Below, piece after piece: positions 17,704 through 26,151 of a stretch of DNA of 64,000 nt. Where the stretch lies: positions 15,561 to 79,560 of the forward strand of contig CBIHOD010000009.1 of the NCBI GenBank assembly GCA_966211815.1. The letters are read 5' to 3'. A model generated the notes under the pieces. The model did no database searches. It saw only the letters and a list, made by a program, of their open reading frames with translations, and was not told the DNA's origin. Position 1 is the first letter of the stretch. Each line of letters opens with the position of its first letter. This DNA is from JANPCX01 sp966211815 (GTDB lineage: Bacteria; Pseudomonadota; Gammaproteobacteria; Burkholderiales; Burkholderiaceae_C). The translations under genes and the position numbers were made by a program.

Positions 17704-20085
17704 GTGACGAAGATTTCCCGCTGGATGTGGATCGTCTCCCTGGTGGCCACCCTGGGGGCCGGCCTGGTGCTGGCCTTCCTGCTGTCGGTGGCCACCAACA
17801 ACCGCGGCTTCTACGAGCGGCACTACGCCTGGCTCTTCTGGGTGAACGCCGCGGTGGCGGCGCTGCTCGTGATGGTCATCTTCGTCACCGCGGTGCGGCT
17901 GTGGACGCGCGTCGCGCGGGGGCGCTTCGGCAGCCGGCTGCTGCTGAAGCTGGCCGCCATCTTCGCGCTGGTGGCGGTGGTGCCGGGCGTGCTGATCTAC
18001 ACCGTGAGCTACCAATTTGTGTCGCGCAGCATCGAGAGCTGGTTCGACGTCAAAGTGGAAGGCGCCCTCGACGCCGGCCTGAACCTCGGCCGCAGCACGC
18101 TGGACGCCCAAGTGGACGACCTCGTCCGCAAGACCCGCCTGGCGGCGGAACGGCTGGCCGAAGTCCGCGGCACCGTTCAGCCCCTGGCCCTGGAGCGCCT
18201 GCGCGAGCAGCTGGCCGTGCAAGGCATCGCGCTCATCGGTGCCAACGGCCAGGTCTTGCTGGGCCTGGACAACACCGGCACCAGCCTGGCGCTGGACCGC
18301 CCCTCGCCCCACCTGCTGCGCCAGGCCCGCGCCGGCCGGGTCGCCAGCCAGCTGGAAGGGCTGGAGGACGACGCCAGCCAGTCGGCCAGCCCGGCCGCCC
18401 GCATCCGCGCGCTGGCCTACCTGCCCAGCAGCAATTTCGACCTGCGCCAACAGGACCGCTTCCTCTACGTCACCCAGGCCGTTCCCAAGGGCCTGGCCGC
18501 CAACGCCCTGGCGGTGCAGGCCGCCTACCGCGAATACCAGGAACGCAGCCTGGCCCGCGGCGGGCTGCGCCAGATGTACATCGGCACCCTCACGCTGGCG
18601 CTGGTGCTGGCGGTGTTCGGCGCGCTGCTGCTGGCGGTGATGCTGGCCAACCAGCTGGTGCGGCCGCTGCTGCTGCTGGCCGAAGGCATGAAGCAGGTCG
18701 CCCAGGGCGACCTGAGCGCCAAGCAGGTCTTCACCTCGCGCGACGAACTGGGCGGGTTGACGCGCTCCTTCGCCGACATGACCGAACAGCTCTCCGAAGC
18801 GCGCTCGCTGGTCCAGCGCAGCGTGGCCCAGGTCGAAGGCGCGCGGACCAACCTGCAGACCATCCTGGACAACCTCACCGCCGGCGTGATCGTGCTCGAC
18901 CGCCACGGCCTGATCGACACCGTCAACCCGGGCGCCACGCGCATCCTGCGGCTGCCGCTGTCGGTCTACCGCGGGCGCCGCCTCGACGAGGTGGCGGGCC
19001 TGGAGGCTTTCGGCCAGTCGGTGCTGCAGCGCTTCGAGACGCTGGCGCTGCAGCCCGAGGCCGGCGAGCGCGACCAGTGGCAGGACTCTTTCGAACTGCA
19101 ATCCGGCCAGGCCGCGCCCGGCCCCGAAGACGCCGAGCGCGACACCTTGACCCTGCTGGTGCGCGGCGCCGGCATGCCCCAGGGCGCCCGCCTGGTGGTG
19201 TTCGACGACATCACCGAGATGGTCTCGGCGCAGCGCAGCCAGGCCTGGAGCGAAGTCGCCCGGCGCCTGGCCCACGAGATCAAGAACCCGCTCACGCCGA
19301 TCCAGCTGTCGGCCGAGCGGCTGCAGCACAAGCTGGAAAGCAAGCTCGAAGGCGCCGACCAGGCGATGCTGGTGCGCGCCGTCGGCACGATCGTCAACCA
19401 GGTCCAGGCGATGAAGACGCTGGTCAACGAATTCCGCGACTACGCCCGGCTGCCCGCCGCCCAGCTCCGGGCCATCGACCTGAACGCCCTGGCCACCGAA
19501 GTGCTGGCGCTGTACGCCACGCAGCAGGAATCCGGCCGGCTCAAGGCCGAGCTCGCCCCCGACCTGCCCCTGGTGGAAGGTGACACCACGCAGCTGCGGC
19601 AGGTCATCCACAACCTGGTGCAGAACGCCCTGGACGCGGTCGGCGAACTCGCCCAGGGGCGGGTGACGCTGCGCACCGAGCCGGCGCGCAACGACCAGGG
19701 CGGCGTGCGGGCGGTCCGGCTGATCGTGGCGGACAACGGGCCCGGCTTCGCCGACAAGGTCCTCAAGCGCGCCTTCGAGCCCTACGTCACCACGAAGGCC
19801 AAGGGCAAAGGCACGGGGCTGGGCCTGGCGGTGGTGAAAAAGATCGCCGACGAGCACGGCGCGAGGATCCGCCTGGGCAACCTGGTGTCCGCCGAAGAGG
19901 AAGGCGGGGAAGGGGCCCACGTGGTAGGCGCCCAAGTTTCGTTATCATTTTCAAAATTCGCGACCGGCGACAGGGCCGCGGACAGCCACCCCGCGGACCC
20001 CGGCGCGGGCGCCGTCGCGAACGCCGCCCCCGGCGCCACCACCAACGCCACCGTCACCGCGCCCCCCGCGGCGCGGGCTCCTTGA
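17704..20085 (+). CDS. NtrY-type sensor histidine kinase
   Basis: A 793-aa membrane sensor kinase; the start is GTG. Two N-terminal membrane segments (~8-30 and ~42-65), a third near 85-105 and a fourth near ~300-325 flank a periplasmic region of ~200 residues. A HAMP domain (LVRPLLLLAEGMKQVAQGDLS), a PAS domain (LDNLTAGVIVLDRHGLIDTVNPGA), an H-box (VARRLAHEIKNPLTPIQLS), an N-box (QVIHNLVQNALDAV) and G-boxes (VADNGPGFADK, GKGTGLGLAVVKK) follow, all intact. The Ala/Pro/Thr-rich tail of ~50 residues after the kinase domain is odd. The partner response regulator starts 7 bp after the stop codon. NtrY/NtrX systems act in nitrogen, redox or envelope responses; which one applies here cannot be read. 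Confidence 0.88.
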   Translation: MTKISRWMWIVSLVATLGAGLVLAFLLSVATNNRGFYERHYAWLFWVNAAVAALLVMVIFVTAVRLWTRVARGRFGSRLLLKLAAIFALVAVVPGVLIYTVSYQFVSRSIESWFDVKVEGALDAGLNLGRSTLDAQVDDLVRKTRLAAERLAEVRGTVQPLALERLREQLAVQGIALIGANGQVLLGLDNTGTSLALDRPSPHLLRQARAGRVASQLEGLEDDASQSASPAARIRALAYLPSSNFDLRQQDRFLYVTQAVPKGLAANALAVQAAYREYQERSLARGGLRQMYIGTLTLALVLAVFGALLLAVMLANQLVRPLLLLAEGMKQVAQGDLSAKQVFTSRDELGGLTRSFADMTEQLSEARSLVQRSVAQVEGARTNLQTILDNLTAGVIVLDRHGLIDTVNPGATRILRLPLSVYRGRRLDEVAGLEAFGQSVLQRFETLALQPEAGERDQWQDSFELQSGQAAPGPEDAERDTLTLLVRGAGMPQGARLVVFDDITEMVSAQRSQAWSEVARRLAHEIKNPLTPIQLSAERLQHKLESKLEGADQAMLVRAVGTIVNQVQAMKTLVNEFRDYARLPAAQLRAIDLNALATEVLALYATQQESGRLKAELAPDLPLVEGDTTQLRQVIHNLVQNALDAVGELAQGRVTLRTEPARNDQGGVRAVRLIVADNGPGFADKVLKRAFEPYVTTKAKGKGTGLGLAVVKKIADEHGARIRLGNLVSAEEEGGEGAHVVGAQVSLSFSKFATGDRAADSHPADPGAGAVANAAPGATTNATVTAPPAARAP

Positions 20086-20091
20086 GGTTCC

Positions 20092-20805
20092 ATGGCCACT
20101 ATTCTTGTTGTTGACGACGAACTCGGCATCCGCGCGCTGTTGTCGGAGATCCTGACCGACGAGGGCCACTCGGTCGACCTCGCCGAGAACGCCGCGCAGG
20201 CCCGCGCCTACCGCGAGCGCGCGCGCCCCGACCTCGTGCTGCTCGACATCTGGATGCCCGACGTGGACGGTGTCACCCTGCTCAAGGAATGGAGCGCCAC
20301 CGGCCAACTGAGCATGCCCGTCATCATGATGAGCGGGCATGGCACGATCGACACCGCCGTGGAAGCCACCAAGTTCGGCGCGGTGGCCTTCCTCGAAAAA
20401 CCCATCACGCTGCAGAAACTGCTGCGCGCGGTGGAGCAGAGCCTGGTCAAGCCGGCGCCGCGGTTGGCGGCGCTACCGGCGTCCGTGGGCGGCGGCCCTG
20501 CCGGCACCGCGGGCCTGCAGCGCTCCGACCTGGTGGCCGAGGCGTCCGTCTCGGTCAGCCACCTGTCGGTGCAGACCGCCCTGGCGCCGACCGGTCCGCA
20601 GGCCGAGCAGTCCTTCGCCCTCGACCGGCCGCTGCGCGAAGCCCGCGACGCCTTCGAGAAAAGCTATTTCGAATTCCACCTTTCGCAAGAGAACGGCAGC
20701 ATGACCCGCGTGGCCGAGAAGACCGGCCTGGAGCGCACCCACCTCTACCGCAAACTCAAGCAACTCGGCGTGGACTTGTCCCGCAACAAGCGCGGTTTGC
20801 TCTGA
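20092..20805 (+). CDS. NtrX-like response regulator (receiver plus Fis-type HTH, no AAA+ domain)
   Basis: A 237-aa DNA-binding regulator, partner of the upstream kinase. The receiver domain has the acidic pair Asp8-Asp9, phosphoacceptor Asp52 in LLDIWMPDVDG and Lys103 in FLEKPITL. A ~90-residue linker leads to a C-terminal Fis-type helix-turn-helix (MTRVAEKTGLERTHLYRKLK). The central AAA+ sigma-54-activation domain of classical NtrX is missing: there are no Walker A/B or GAFTGA motifs. It therefore probably acts as a simple DNA-binding regulator of sigma-70 promoters rather than as a sigma-54 activator. The reading frame is clean, so this is architecture and not damage. Confidence 0.85.
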   Translation: MATILVVDDELGIRALLSEILTDEGHSVDLAENAAQARAYRERARPDLVLLDIWMPDVDGVTLLKEWSATGQLSMPVIMMSGHGTIDTAVEATKFGAVAFLEKPITLQKLLRAVEQSLVKPAPRLAALPASVGGGPAGTAGLQRSDLVAEASVSVSHLSVQTALAPTGPQAEQSFALDRPLREARDAFEKSYFEFHLSQENGSMTRVAEKTGLERTHLYRKLKQLGVDLSRNKRGLL

Positions 20806-20819
20806 CCCGGCCCAACGGC

Positions 20820-20849
20820 TTGAGGGACACCCGATTTGCCTGCTATACT
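20820..20849 (+). promoter_or_regulatory. Sigma-70 promoter of tRNA-Phe
   Basis: TTGAGG at 20820-20825 and TATACT at 20844-20849 with an 18-bp spacer; the mature tRNA begins 11 bp downstream. Confidence 0.65.
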
Positions 20850-20860
20850 AGCGGGCTCCA

Positions 20861-20936
20861 GGCCTGGTAGCTCAGTTGGTAGAGCAGCGGATTGAAAATC
20901 CGCGTGTCGGTGGTTCGATTCCGCCCCAGGCCACCA
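20861..20936 (+). tRNA. tRNA-Phe (GAA)
   Basis: A 76-nt cloverleaf with encoded CCA. The acceptor stem GGCCTGG pairs with CCAGGCC, the D-arm is CTCAGTTGGTAGAG, the anticodon loop TTGAAAA gives anticodon GAA, and the T-arm has the loop TTCGATT. All stems close. Confidence 0.97.
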
Positions 20937-20942
20937 TCTTCC

Positions 20943-20969
20943 AAAAGCCAACCTCTCGGTTGGCTTTTT
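20943..20969 (+). terminator. Terminator of tRNA-Phe
   Basis: Stem GCCAACC / GGTTGGC with a TCTC loop, flanked by AAAA and TTTTT, starting 6 bases after the tRNA CCA end. Confidence 0.85.
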
Positions 20970-21165
20970 CATTTCCGAGCTTTGAATCACACGGGACTGC
21001 GGGTTGGCAGGTCCCCATGTGCTCGGCACGGAGCTGGTGGATTGCGCATCCGCCCTGTTTCTGGCTGTCCGCCGCTGCGCTTCGCGCACGCAGACCCCTC
21101 GAATCACGGCACGTTTATGCTCGTCATCCAATGAACCATTGGAATCTTGACGGAAGGAAACGCGT

Positions 21166-21837
21166 ATGACTTACGAGGCGAATCCAAAGAAAGACAAAGA
21201 AGGCCGGCAACAGTTCTGGCAGCAGTTTGGAAAGATTGTGAGCGATGAAAAATTGTTGCCTTTCAGTCAACCTGGCATATTCCATCCTGCCTGGCCTGGC
21301 GATGAAAGGCGATTTTTGTTGCTGCATACCCATCAAAAAACCAGCCTGGCATTCACCGATGGGCTTTCCGATGTGTCTGAATCGGATGTGCGCTATGAAA
21401 ACAGAAATGGTTTAGAGATTGAATTATTTCTGGAGACGAACGAGCATCTGGAGGATATTAAAAATGGTTGGGCGCTCGGCATACTTCTTCAAGTGAGCCG
21501 CGTCGCGGTTAATCATGGATTCTTAAAAGAAGAAATCAGCCAACGCAAATTCATGACTGTTCAATTGGATATGGATGGAGCCCCACCGGAATGGTCGCTT
21601 CAACATCCAGATGGAAATGTCGGCGTTTTTCTCAGCATCGCCCGGCCTGGCATGCCGGCTGAAATCGAGTTGCAGAAAACTTCCTTTTCTCCGGTTTGCG
21701 TCAAGCTGATGCGGCCCGCTGAATTGCGGTATGCACTCGATCATGGGGCTGCGGGTCGTGAAAGGCTCGCCGAGCTTTACGCCACGCCTGCAGGTTCCGG
21801 TCATATCTCAAGCCTCACACGCCCTTCAGTGATATGA
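21166..21837 (+). CDS. Putative suppressor-of-fused (SUFU)-like domain protein
   Basis: A 223-aa cytoplasmic protein with a good ribosome-binding site (GGAAGGAAACGCGT before ATG). KTSLAFTDGLSDVSESDVRYE, followed by a Glu-rich strand (GLEIELFLETNE) and a helix with GWALGILLQVSRVAVNHG, resembles the bacterial SUFU-domain pattern (PF05076), but this is from memory and only moderate. The base composition is clearly lower in GC than every neighbour, with many AAA/GAA/ATT/TTT codons, and the gene sits just after tRNA-Phe, both signs of horizontal transfer. Bacterial SUFU-like proteins often act as immunity proteins to polymorphic toxins; no toxin is adjacent. A 9-bp inverted repeat (GGTCATATC/GATATGACC, 21799-21839) spans the stop codon. 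Confidence 0.55.
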   Translation: MTYEANPKKDKEGRQQFWQQFGKIVSDEKLLPFSQPGIFHPAWPGDERRFLLLHTHQKTSLAFTDGLSDVSESDVRYENRNGLEIELFLETNEHLEDIKNGWALGILLQVSRVAVNHGFLKEEISQRKFMTVQLDMDGAPPEWSLQHPDGNVGVFLSIARPGMPAEIELQKTSFSPVCVKLMRPAELRYALDHGAAGRERLAELYATPAGSGHISSLTRPSVI

Positions 21838-21878
21838 CCAACTGGGTTGCCGTGATCCGGTGAATGAGGTTTTGAAAC

Positions 21879-23036
21879 TCACCGGGGACGCACTTCGAAC
21901 GCCAGGAATTGCGTGGATTGGTTGTCCGCGAAGTTGTTGTCGGCCACCAGCACCAGGCTGCGGTTGCCGTTGGCCAGGCGGGGGCCCCAGGCCAGGCCTT
22001 CGATGTTGTCGACCTTGACGCCGCCGTAGGTGATCGGCATTTCCAGCAGCAGGGTGCGACTCATGGGTTTGTAGGTGGCGCCCGCGAGGCTTTTGATGTC
22101 CTTGACGTCGGTGGTGTCGGCGTCGATGCGGGTCAGCACGAGTCGGATGGTGTTGCCCACGCCGTCCGCGAAAGCCCGTTCCACGGCGATGAATTCGTTC
22201 TCGGCCACCGCCAGCAGCTCGGGCAGGCCGTTGTCGGGCGGGAAGGCGCCCGTGGGCGCCTTGTCCACCGGGACCTTGGGCAACGGGTAGGCGTATTGCG
22301 CGGTCTGCCTGCCGGTGGCCGGGTCGAGCTTGACCACGCGCACGACGCTGCCGGCGGCCAGGGTGGTCAGGGGGCCGTCCTCGATCAACGCGTCTTCGTT
22401 GGCGGTCACCACCGTGCCCAGGGGCGTCACCGCCAGAGCTTCGAAGAGCTTGTTGCTCCGGCCCCCGGCGGTGGCGTTGTCGACATAGTCGAAGGCCTGG
22501 GGTGTTTCGAAGGCCCGCACGAAGCTCCCGTCGGTCTTGACTTCGCGCACGAACGGCTGGTACAGCGCCCCGGGGGTGGCGGCCCAATTGCCTTCGCTGG
22601 AGATGTACAGGTTGCCGTTCGGCGCCAGCCGGATGCCTTCGGGGTCGGCGGTGCGGGCGGTGCTGGAAAGCGGGTTGCCGTCCGGCCCTTTGATGTAAAC
22701 CATCTTGCGGATGGCGACGCTTTTGAACGCGTCGGCGTCGAAGTCGATGTCCAGGGCGTAGAACCGCGGCGTACCGCGTTCGCCGCCGCGGTCGTCCGAA
22801 ATCGCCCAGTAGCTGCCGTCGGGCGCCCTGTCGATGCCTGAGATGCCGCCGAACTCGACGCCTTCGAACAGGGTCTTCGTCTTGATGGAGAACTCGCCGA
22901 TCAGGCGCAGCGAGCCAATGGTGTTGTTTTGCCGTGGCGGGTCGTCCCCGCCGCCGCAGGCGGCCAGGAGCAGGGTGGCGAGCGCGAGGGCGGGCAGGCG
23001 GGGCCGGGGCGTGGAAGGGGCCGGGTGGTTCAGCAT
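21879..23036 (-). CDS. Esterase-like activity of phytase family lipoprotein
   Basis: A 385-aa exported lipoprotein: ATG at 23036, signal ending LATLLLAACGGG with the acylated Cys. The mature part looks like a beta-propeller and contains FGGISGIDRAPDGSYWAISDD, ERGTPRFYALDIDFD, EGIRLAPNGNLYISSEGN, EALAVTPLGTVVTANED and a C-terminal DNIEGLAWGPRLANGNRSLV, the pattern of the Phytase-like family (PF13449). These proteins are predicted secreted phosphatases or esterases. It stands alone, convergent with the SUFU-like gene. Confidence 0.85.
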   Translation of the reverse strand: MLNHPAPSTPRPRLPALALATLLLAACGGGDDPPRQNNTIGSLRLIGEFSIKTKTLFEGVEFGGISGIDRAPDGSYWAISDDRGGERGTPRFYALDIDFDADAFKSVAIRKMVYIKGPDGNPLSSTARTADPEGIRLAPNGNLYISSEGNWAATPGALYQPFVREVKTDGSFVRAFETPQAFDYVDNATAGGRSNKLFEALAVTPLGTVVTANEDALIEDGPLTTLAAGSVVRVVKLDPATGRQTAQYAYPLPKVPVDKAPTGAFPPDNGLPELLAVAENEFIAVERAFADGVGNTIRLVLTRIDADTTDVKDIKSLAGATYKPMSRTLLLEMPITYGGVKVDNIEGLAWGPRLANGNRSLVLVADNNFADNQSTQFLAFEVRPR

Positions 23037-23132
23037 GGCGAGGTGGGTCGGGTTGGAAACCCGCCACCATAGAAAGCCTGCGTGACAGCCCGGTGTCGGC
23101 GGCCGCAACCCGACGGGGCCGCGCCGCGCGTT

Positions 23133-23789
23133 TCAGGCCGGTTGTGGGGCCGTCGAAGGCGCGGGTGCCGCCGGATCGGGCACCGCGGCGGGTTCCGGCA
23201 TCGGCGGTTTGGCCGGCGAGGCCGGCGCGGCGCAGCCGAGCGATTGCCCCAGGCCTTTCAAGAACGCCCGGTTCACCGTGCCGGCGGCGATGGCGGCGGC
23301 GACTTCCTTGGCGTGGCGCTCGGCGCCGCTGGCTTTGCGCACCCAGCTGCGGAAAGGCACGAGGCCCTCGGCGGTGCTGCGCAACGCGCCCACCGCGGCT
23401 TTGCTCGCGGCGTCGGTGCCGCGTTCGATGAGGCTGGCCTTGGCCGGGTTGACCGGCGCGTCCAGGTCGGGCCCTAGCGCAGCGTCAAGCGCCAGCACTT
23501 GCGCGGCAAGGGTGGGACAGTCCAGCGGCTGGGGCGCGGCGTAGGGCGCTTTCATCGCCTGGCGCAGCGCCAGGGGGATCTCGGACCTCACCAAGTTGAG
23601 GTCGCTCAGCGGCGCGGTCACCGCGCCGCTGATGCGGTCGGAATTCTTCGGCGTGGGCTGCGGTGCGGGCGGGGTGGCGACGGCGGCGTCCGCGGCCGGC
23701 GCCCCGGTGGGGCTGCCTTCCGCGGGGGCCTGGTTGGCGTGAGCCGCGATCGCCCACGGAAGCAGGCACAGCAAGAGGGTTTTCTTCAT
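23133..23789 (-). CDS. Conserved secreted protein of unknown function
   Basis: A 218-aa protein with a Sec signal peptide (MKKTLLLCLLPWAIAAHANQ, probable cleavage after AHA). The mature part has an Ala/Pro-rich N-terminal linker, a middle region with two cysteines (LDCPTLAAQ and SLGCAAP) that could form a disulfide, a helical core (VNPAKASLIERGTDAASKAAVGALR), and a Pro/Ala-rich tail. I do not recognise a named domain. It is divergent from the YecA-family gene with about 100 bp between the starts. Confidence 0.65.
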   Translation of the reverse strand: MKKTLLLCLLPWAIAAHANQAPAEGSPTGAPAADAAVATPPAPQPTPKNSDRISGAVTAPLSDLNLVRSEIPLALRQAMKAPYAAPQPLDCPTLAAQVLALDAALGPDLDAPVNPAKASLIERGTDAASKAAVGALRSTAEGLVPFRSWVRKASGAERHAKEVAAAIAAGTVNRAFLKGLGQSLGCAAPASPAKPPMPEPAAVPDPAAPAPSTAPQPA

Positions 23790-23893
23790 AGGGGTTCGCT
23801 TGTCGATCGGCCCGCGGCCGCAGGCGTGCGAGCTTAACGTCCGCTCCGGGCGTGGACAATCCCGGCTTCGACCGTAGAGAGAAACCCCGAGCC

Positions 23894-24697
23894 ATGTCCC
23901 AGCACACCCCCATCCCGCAAGCCGGCAGCCCCACGCCCAGCCGCGACCTGACCGACGCCGAATTTGCCGAACTCGACGAACTGCTGCAAGCCACCCCCGA
24001 GCCGCTGGAAGCCCTCGACGCGGTGATGCTGGACGGCTTCCTCTGCGGCGTGCTGGTGCAGCCGGCGCTGCTGGAGCCGGCGCAGTGGCTGCCCTGGGTC
24101 TTCGACCCCGACGGCCAGCCCCTGCCCGCCACCGCCGACGCCGCCTGGCGGTCGCGCACCGAGCAGCTGGTGCTGCAGCGCCACGCGGCGCTCAACCGCG
24201 CGATGGCGGAAGACGGTTGGTTCAACCCCCTGATCCTGGAGCTGGACGAAGAAGCCGACGCCGCCGCCGCGGAATCGGGCGTCGACACCCAGCCCGCCGA
24301 AGGCGCGAACGCGGCCTATGAAGCCTTGCCGCCCGTCTCCCAGGCCCTGATGCCCTGGGTCACCGGTTTCCTGATGGCCAATGAACAGTTCACTGGCTTG
24401 TCCGACATGCCCGACGACGCGGTGCACGTCGCGCTGGCCCGCCTGTACCGCCACCTGCCGGCGGAAACCGACGAAGAGCGTGAGCTGGTCGCCACACTCG
24501 ACCGCGAGCAGCCCCTGGTTTCGATGGACGACGCGATCGAAGAGCTGGTGGTGACCGTGGCCGACCTCTGGGACTTGACCCAGAAATCCCGCTACCACGT
24601 GGAAACCATCCGGCGGGACAGCCCCAAGCTCGGCCGCAACGACCCTTGCCACTGCGGCAGCGGGCGCAAGTTCAAGGCCTGCCACGGCAAAACCTGA
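23894..24697 (+). CDS. YecA/UPF0149 family protein with C-terminal SEC-C zinc motif
   Basis: A 267-aa cytoplasmic protein. Residues ~20-200 match the UPF0149/YecA helical domain (DEFAELDELLQ-like start, MLDGFLCGVLVQPALLEPAQWLP, LPPVSQALMPWVTGFLMA). The C-terminus carries a SEC-C zinc finger, RNDPCHCGSGRKFKACHG, the module also found at the end of SecA, where it binds zinc and SecB or ribosomes. Its precise role is unknown; YecA proteins with SEC-C can bind ribosomes in E. coli. The ATG at 23894 is chosen over 23852, since upstream residues show no conservation pattern. The metallophosphoesterase gene follows after 14 bp. Confidence 0.85.
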   Translation: MSQHTPIPQAGSPTPSRDLTDAEFAELDELLQATPEPLEALDAVMLDGFLCGVLVQPALLEPAQWLPWVFDPDGQPLPATADAAWRSRTEQLVLQRHAALNRAMAEDGWFNPLILELDEEADAAAAESGVDTQPAEGANAAYEALPPVSQALMPWVTGFLMANEQFTGLSDMPDDAVHVALARLYRHLPAETDEERELVATLDREQPLVSMDDAIEELVVTVADLWDLTQKSRYHVETIRRDSPKLGRNDPCHCGSGRKFKACHGKT

Positions 24698-24711
24698 GAA
24701 AACCCGCCGAG

Positions 24712-25488
24712 ATGCGCCTGCAGCTGCTGTCCGACCTGCACCTGGAGACCGAGGACTTCCGGCCTGAACCGGCGTTCGGCGCTGAATTGCTCGTGCTGGC
24801 CGGCGACATCGACAGCACCTGGGAGGGCCTGTCGCGCTTTTCCCGCTGGCCGGTGCCGGTGCTCTTCGTCCCCGGCAACCACGAGTTCGACCGCCGCGAC
24901 CTGGACGAGGCCCTGCCGGCCCTGCGGGCGCGCTGTGGATCGCTCGGCATCCGCCTGCTCGAAAAGCAAAGCTGGGTCTTCGCCAGCCGGGGCGGGTTGA
25001 AAGTGCGCTTCCTGGGCACCACCCGCTGGTGCGACTTCGACGCTTTCGGCGCGGCCGGCCGGGCCAAGGCGGAGAAAGCCGCCGGCTACTTCGTCAAAGT
25101 CATGAAGTCGACCCGGCACGGCCGGGTGTTCGACCCCGCCGCGGTGCGCGAGGAAGCGCTGGCCTGCAAGGCCTGGCTGGCCGCCGAGCTGTGCGCGGCG
25201 CCCAACACCGGCTGGGACCGCACCGTCGTCGTCACCCACTACGCGCCCAGCCTGCGCAGCGCCGACCCGCGCTACGGCGCCCAGCCTGGCACCGCCAGCT
25301 TCTGCAACGCCGACGACGAGCTGCTGCCCCGGGCCGACCTGTGGATCCACGGCCACCTGCACTGCCGCCACGACTACGTGGTCGAGCGCAGCGGCCCGCC
25401 CGGCCGGGTGGTCTGCAATGCGCGCGGCCACGCGCACAAGGGCGAGGCCGACGGTTACGACGGCGCCCGGGTGGTGGCGCTGGCGTGA
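24712..25488 (+). CDS. Metallophosphoesterase
   Basis: A 258-aa calcineurin-like phosphoesterase with the complete dinuclear metal motif set: SDLHLE at residues ~8-13, AGDID, PGNHEF, THYAPS and the terminal GHLHCRHDY. No signal peptide; cytoplasmic. The substrate (nucleotide, phosphodiester or phosphoprotein) cannot be deduced. It is probably cotranscribed with the YecA/SEC-C gene (14-bp gap). Confidence 0.88.
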   Translation: MRLQLLSDLHLETEDFRPEPAFGAELLVLAGDIDSTWEGLSRFSRWPVPVLFVPGNHEFDRRDLDEALPALRARCGSLGIRLLEKQSWVFASRGGLKVRFLGTTRWCDFDAFGAAGRAKAEKAAGYFVKVMKSTRHGRVFDPAAVREEALACKAWLAAELCAAPNTGWDRTVVVTHYAPSLRSADPRYGAQPGTASFCNADDELLPRADLWIHGHLHCRHDYVVERSGPPGRVVCNARGHAHKGEADGYDGARVVALA

Positions 25489-25519
25489 CCGATCGCGCCG
25501 GCTGAGGCTCGCAGGTTCC

Positions 25520-25533
25520 TTGACCTGGATCGA
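25520..25533 (+). promoter_or_regulatory. FNR/Anr-like box upstream of the universal stress gene
   Basis: TTGACCTGGATCGA differs at one position from TTGAC-N4-ATCAA, within the range of FNR/CRP-family boxes. It lies 72 bp upstream of the usp start codon. Single-site match by eye. Confidence 0.35.
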
Positions 25534-25604
25534 AGTCCGCGCCCGGCCATGCAGGCAAACTCGGACCATCACCGGTTCGAAATCCGAATGAAGGAGGCAC
25601 GTCC

Positions 25605-26027
25605 ATGAAGATCCTTTTCGCCGCCGACGGCAGCGTCTACAGCAAGCGCGTCCTGGCCTACCTGGCTGCGCACGGCGAATGGCTGAGCCCGGCGCACCAA
25701 TACACGGCGCTGACCGTGGTGGCGCCGTTGCCGGCCCGCGCCGGCGCGGTCCTCGACAAGGAGACGCTGAAAACCTATTACGCCGAGGAAGGCGAGAAGG
25801 TGCTCAAGCCAGTCCGCAATTTCTTCAAGAAACAGGGCGTGGCGGTCGATTGCGTGAGCAAGGTCGGCACGGCTTTCGAAGCCATCGCCAAGACGGCGGA
25901 AAGCGGGCGCTTCGACCTGCTGGTCATGGGCTCGCACGGCCAGGGCAACCTCGTCAACCTCGTGATGGGCTCGGTGGCCAACAAGGTGCTGGCCCACTGC
26001 AAGACGCCGGTGCTTCTGGTCCGCTGA
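25605..26027 (+). CDS. Universal stress protein (UspA family)
   Basis: A 140-aa cytoplasmic protein: a single Usp domain with the N-terminal KILFAADGS and the ATP-binding motif GSHGQGNLVNLVMGSVANK (G-2x-G-9x-G-S/T type) near residues 107-126. Strong ribosome-binding site (AAGGAGG). Such proteins are commonly induced by oxygen limitation or stationary phase; the FNR-like box upstream fits but is unproven. Monocistronic, ended by a strong terminator. Confidence 0.92.
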   Translation: MKILFAADGSVYSKRVLAYLAAHGEWLSPAHQYTALTVVAPLPARAGAVLDKETLKTYYAEEGEKVLKPVRNFFKKQGVAVDCVSKVGTAFEAIAKTAESGRFDLLVMGSHGQGNLVNLVMGSVANKVLAHCKTPVLLVR

Positions 26028-26039
26028 ACGGCCGGGACG

Positions 26040-26069
26040 AAAAAAAAGCGGCCCCGCCGCTTTTTTTTT
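26040..26069 (+). terminator. Terminator of usp
   Basis: An A-tract, GCGGC / GCCGC stem and a run of nine T form a strong intrinsic terminator, usable on both strands, 13 bp after the stop codon. Confidence 0.88.
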
Positions 26070-26151
26070 CCGGGGCGGGCCCGTCGCGCACCGACTCAGG
26101 CGGTGTGGGTGGATCCGGCGGGCCTGGTGTGCCGGATTCGTTCACGGCTCC

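Noticed and set aside
17605..19935. 776-codon open frame opposite the NtrY-type kinase
   Set aside because: Repetitive Gln/His/Arg/Gly composition typical of antisense shadow; the kinase on the plus strand has all its motifs.
20092..20805. Frameshift having deleted an AAA+ domain from the NtrX-like gene
   Set aside because: Receiver, linker and HTH are in one continuous frame and no Walker motif remnants are seen in the other frames.
20861..21878. Genomic island at tRNA-Phe with attachment site
   Set aside because: I looked for a repeat of the tRNA 3' end (GGTTCGATTCCGCCCCAGG) downstream and saw none, and there is no integrase; only the single AT-richer gene supports transfer.
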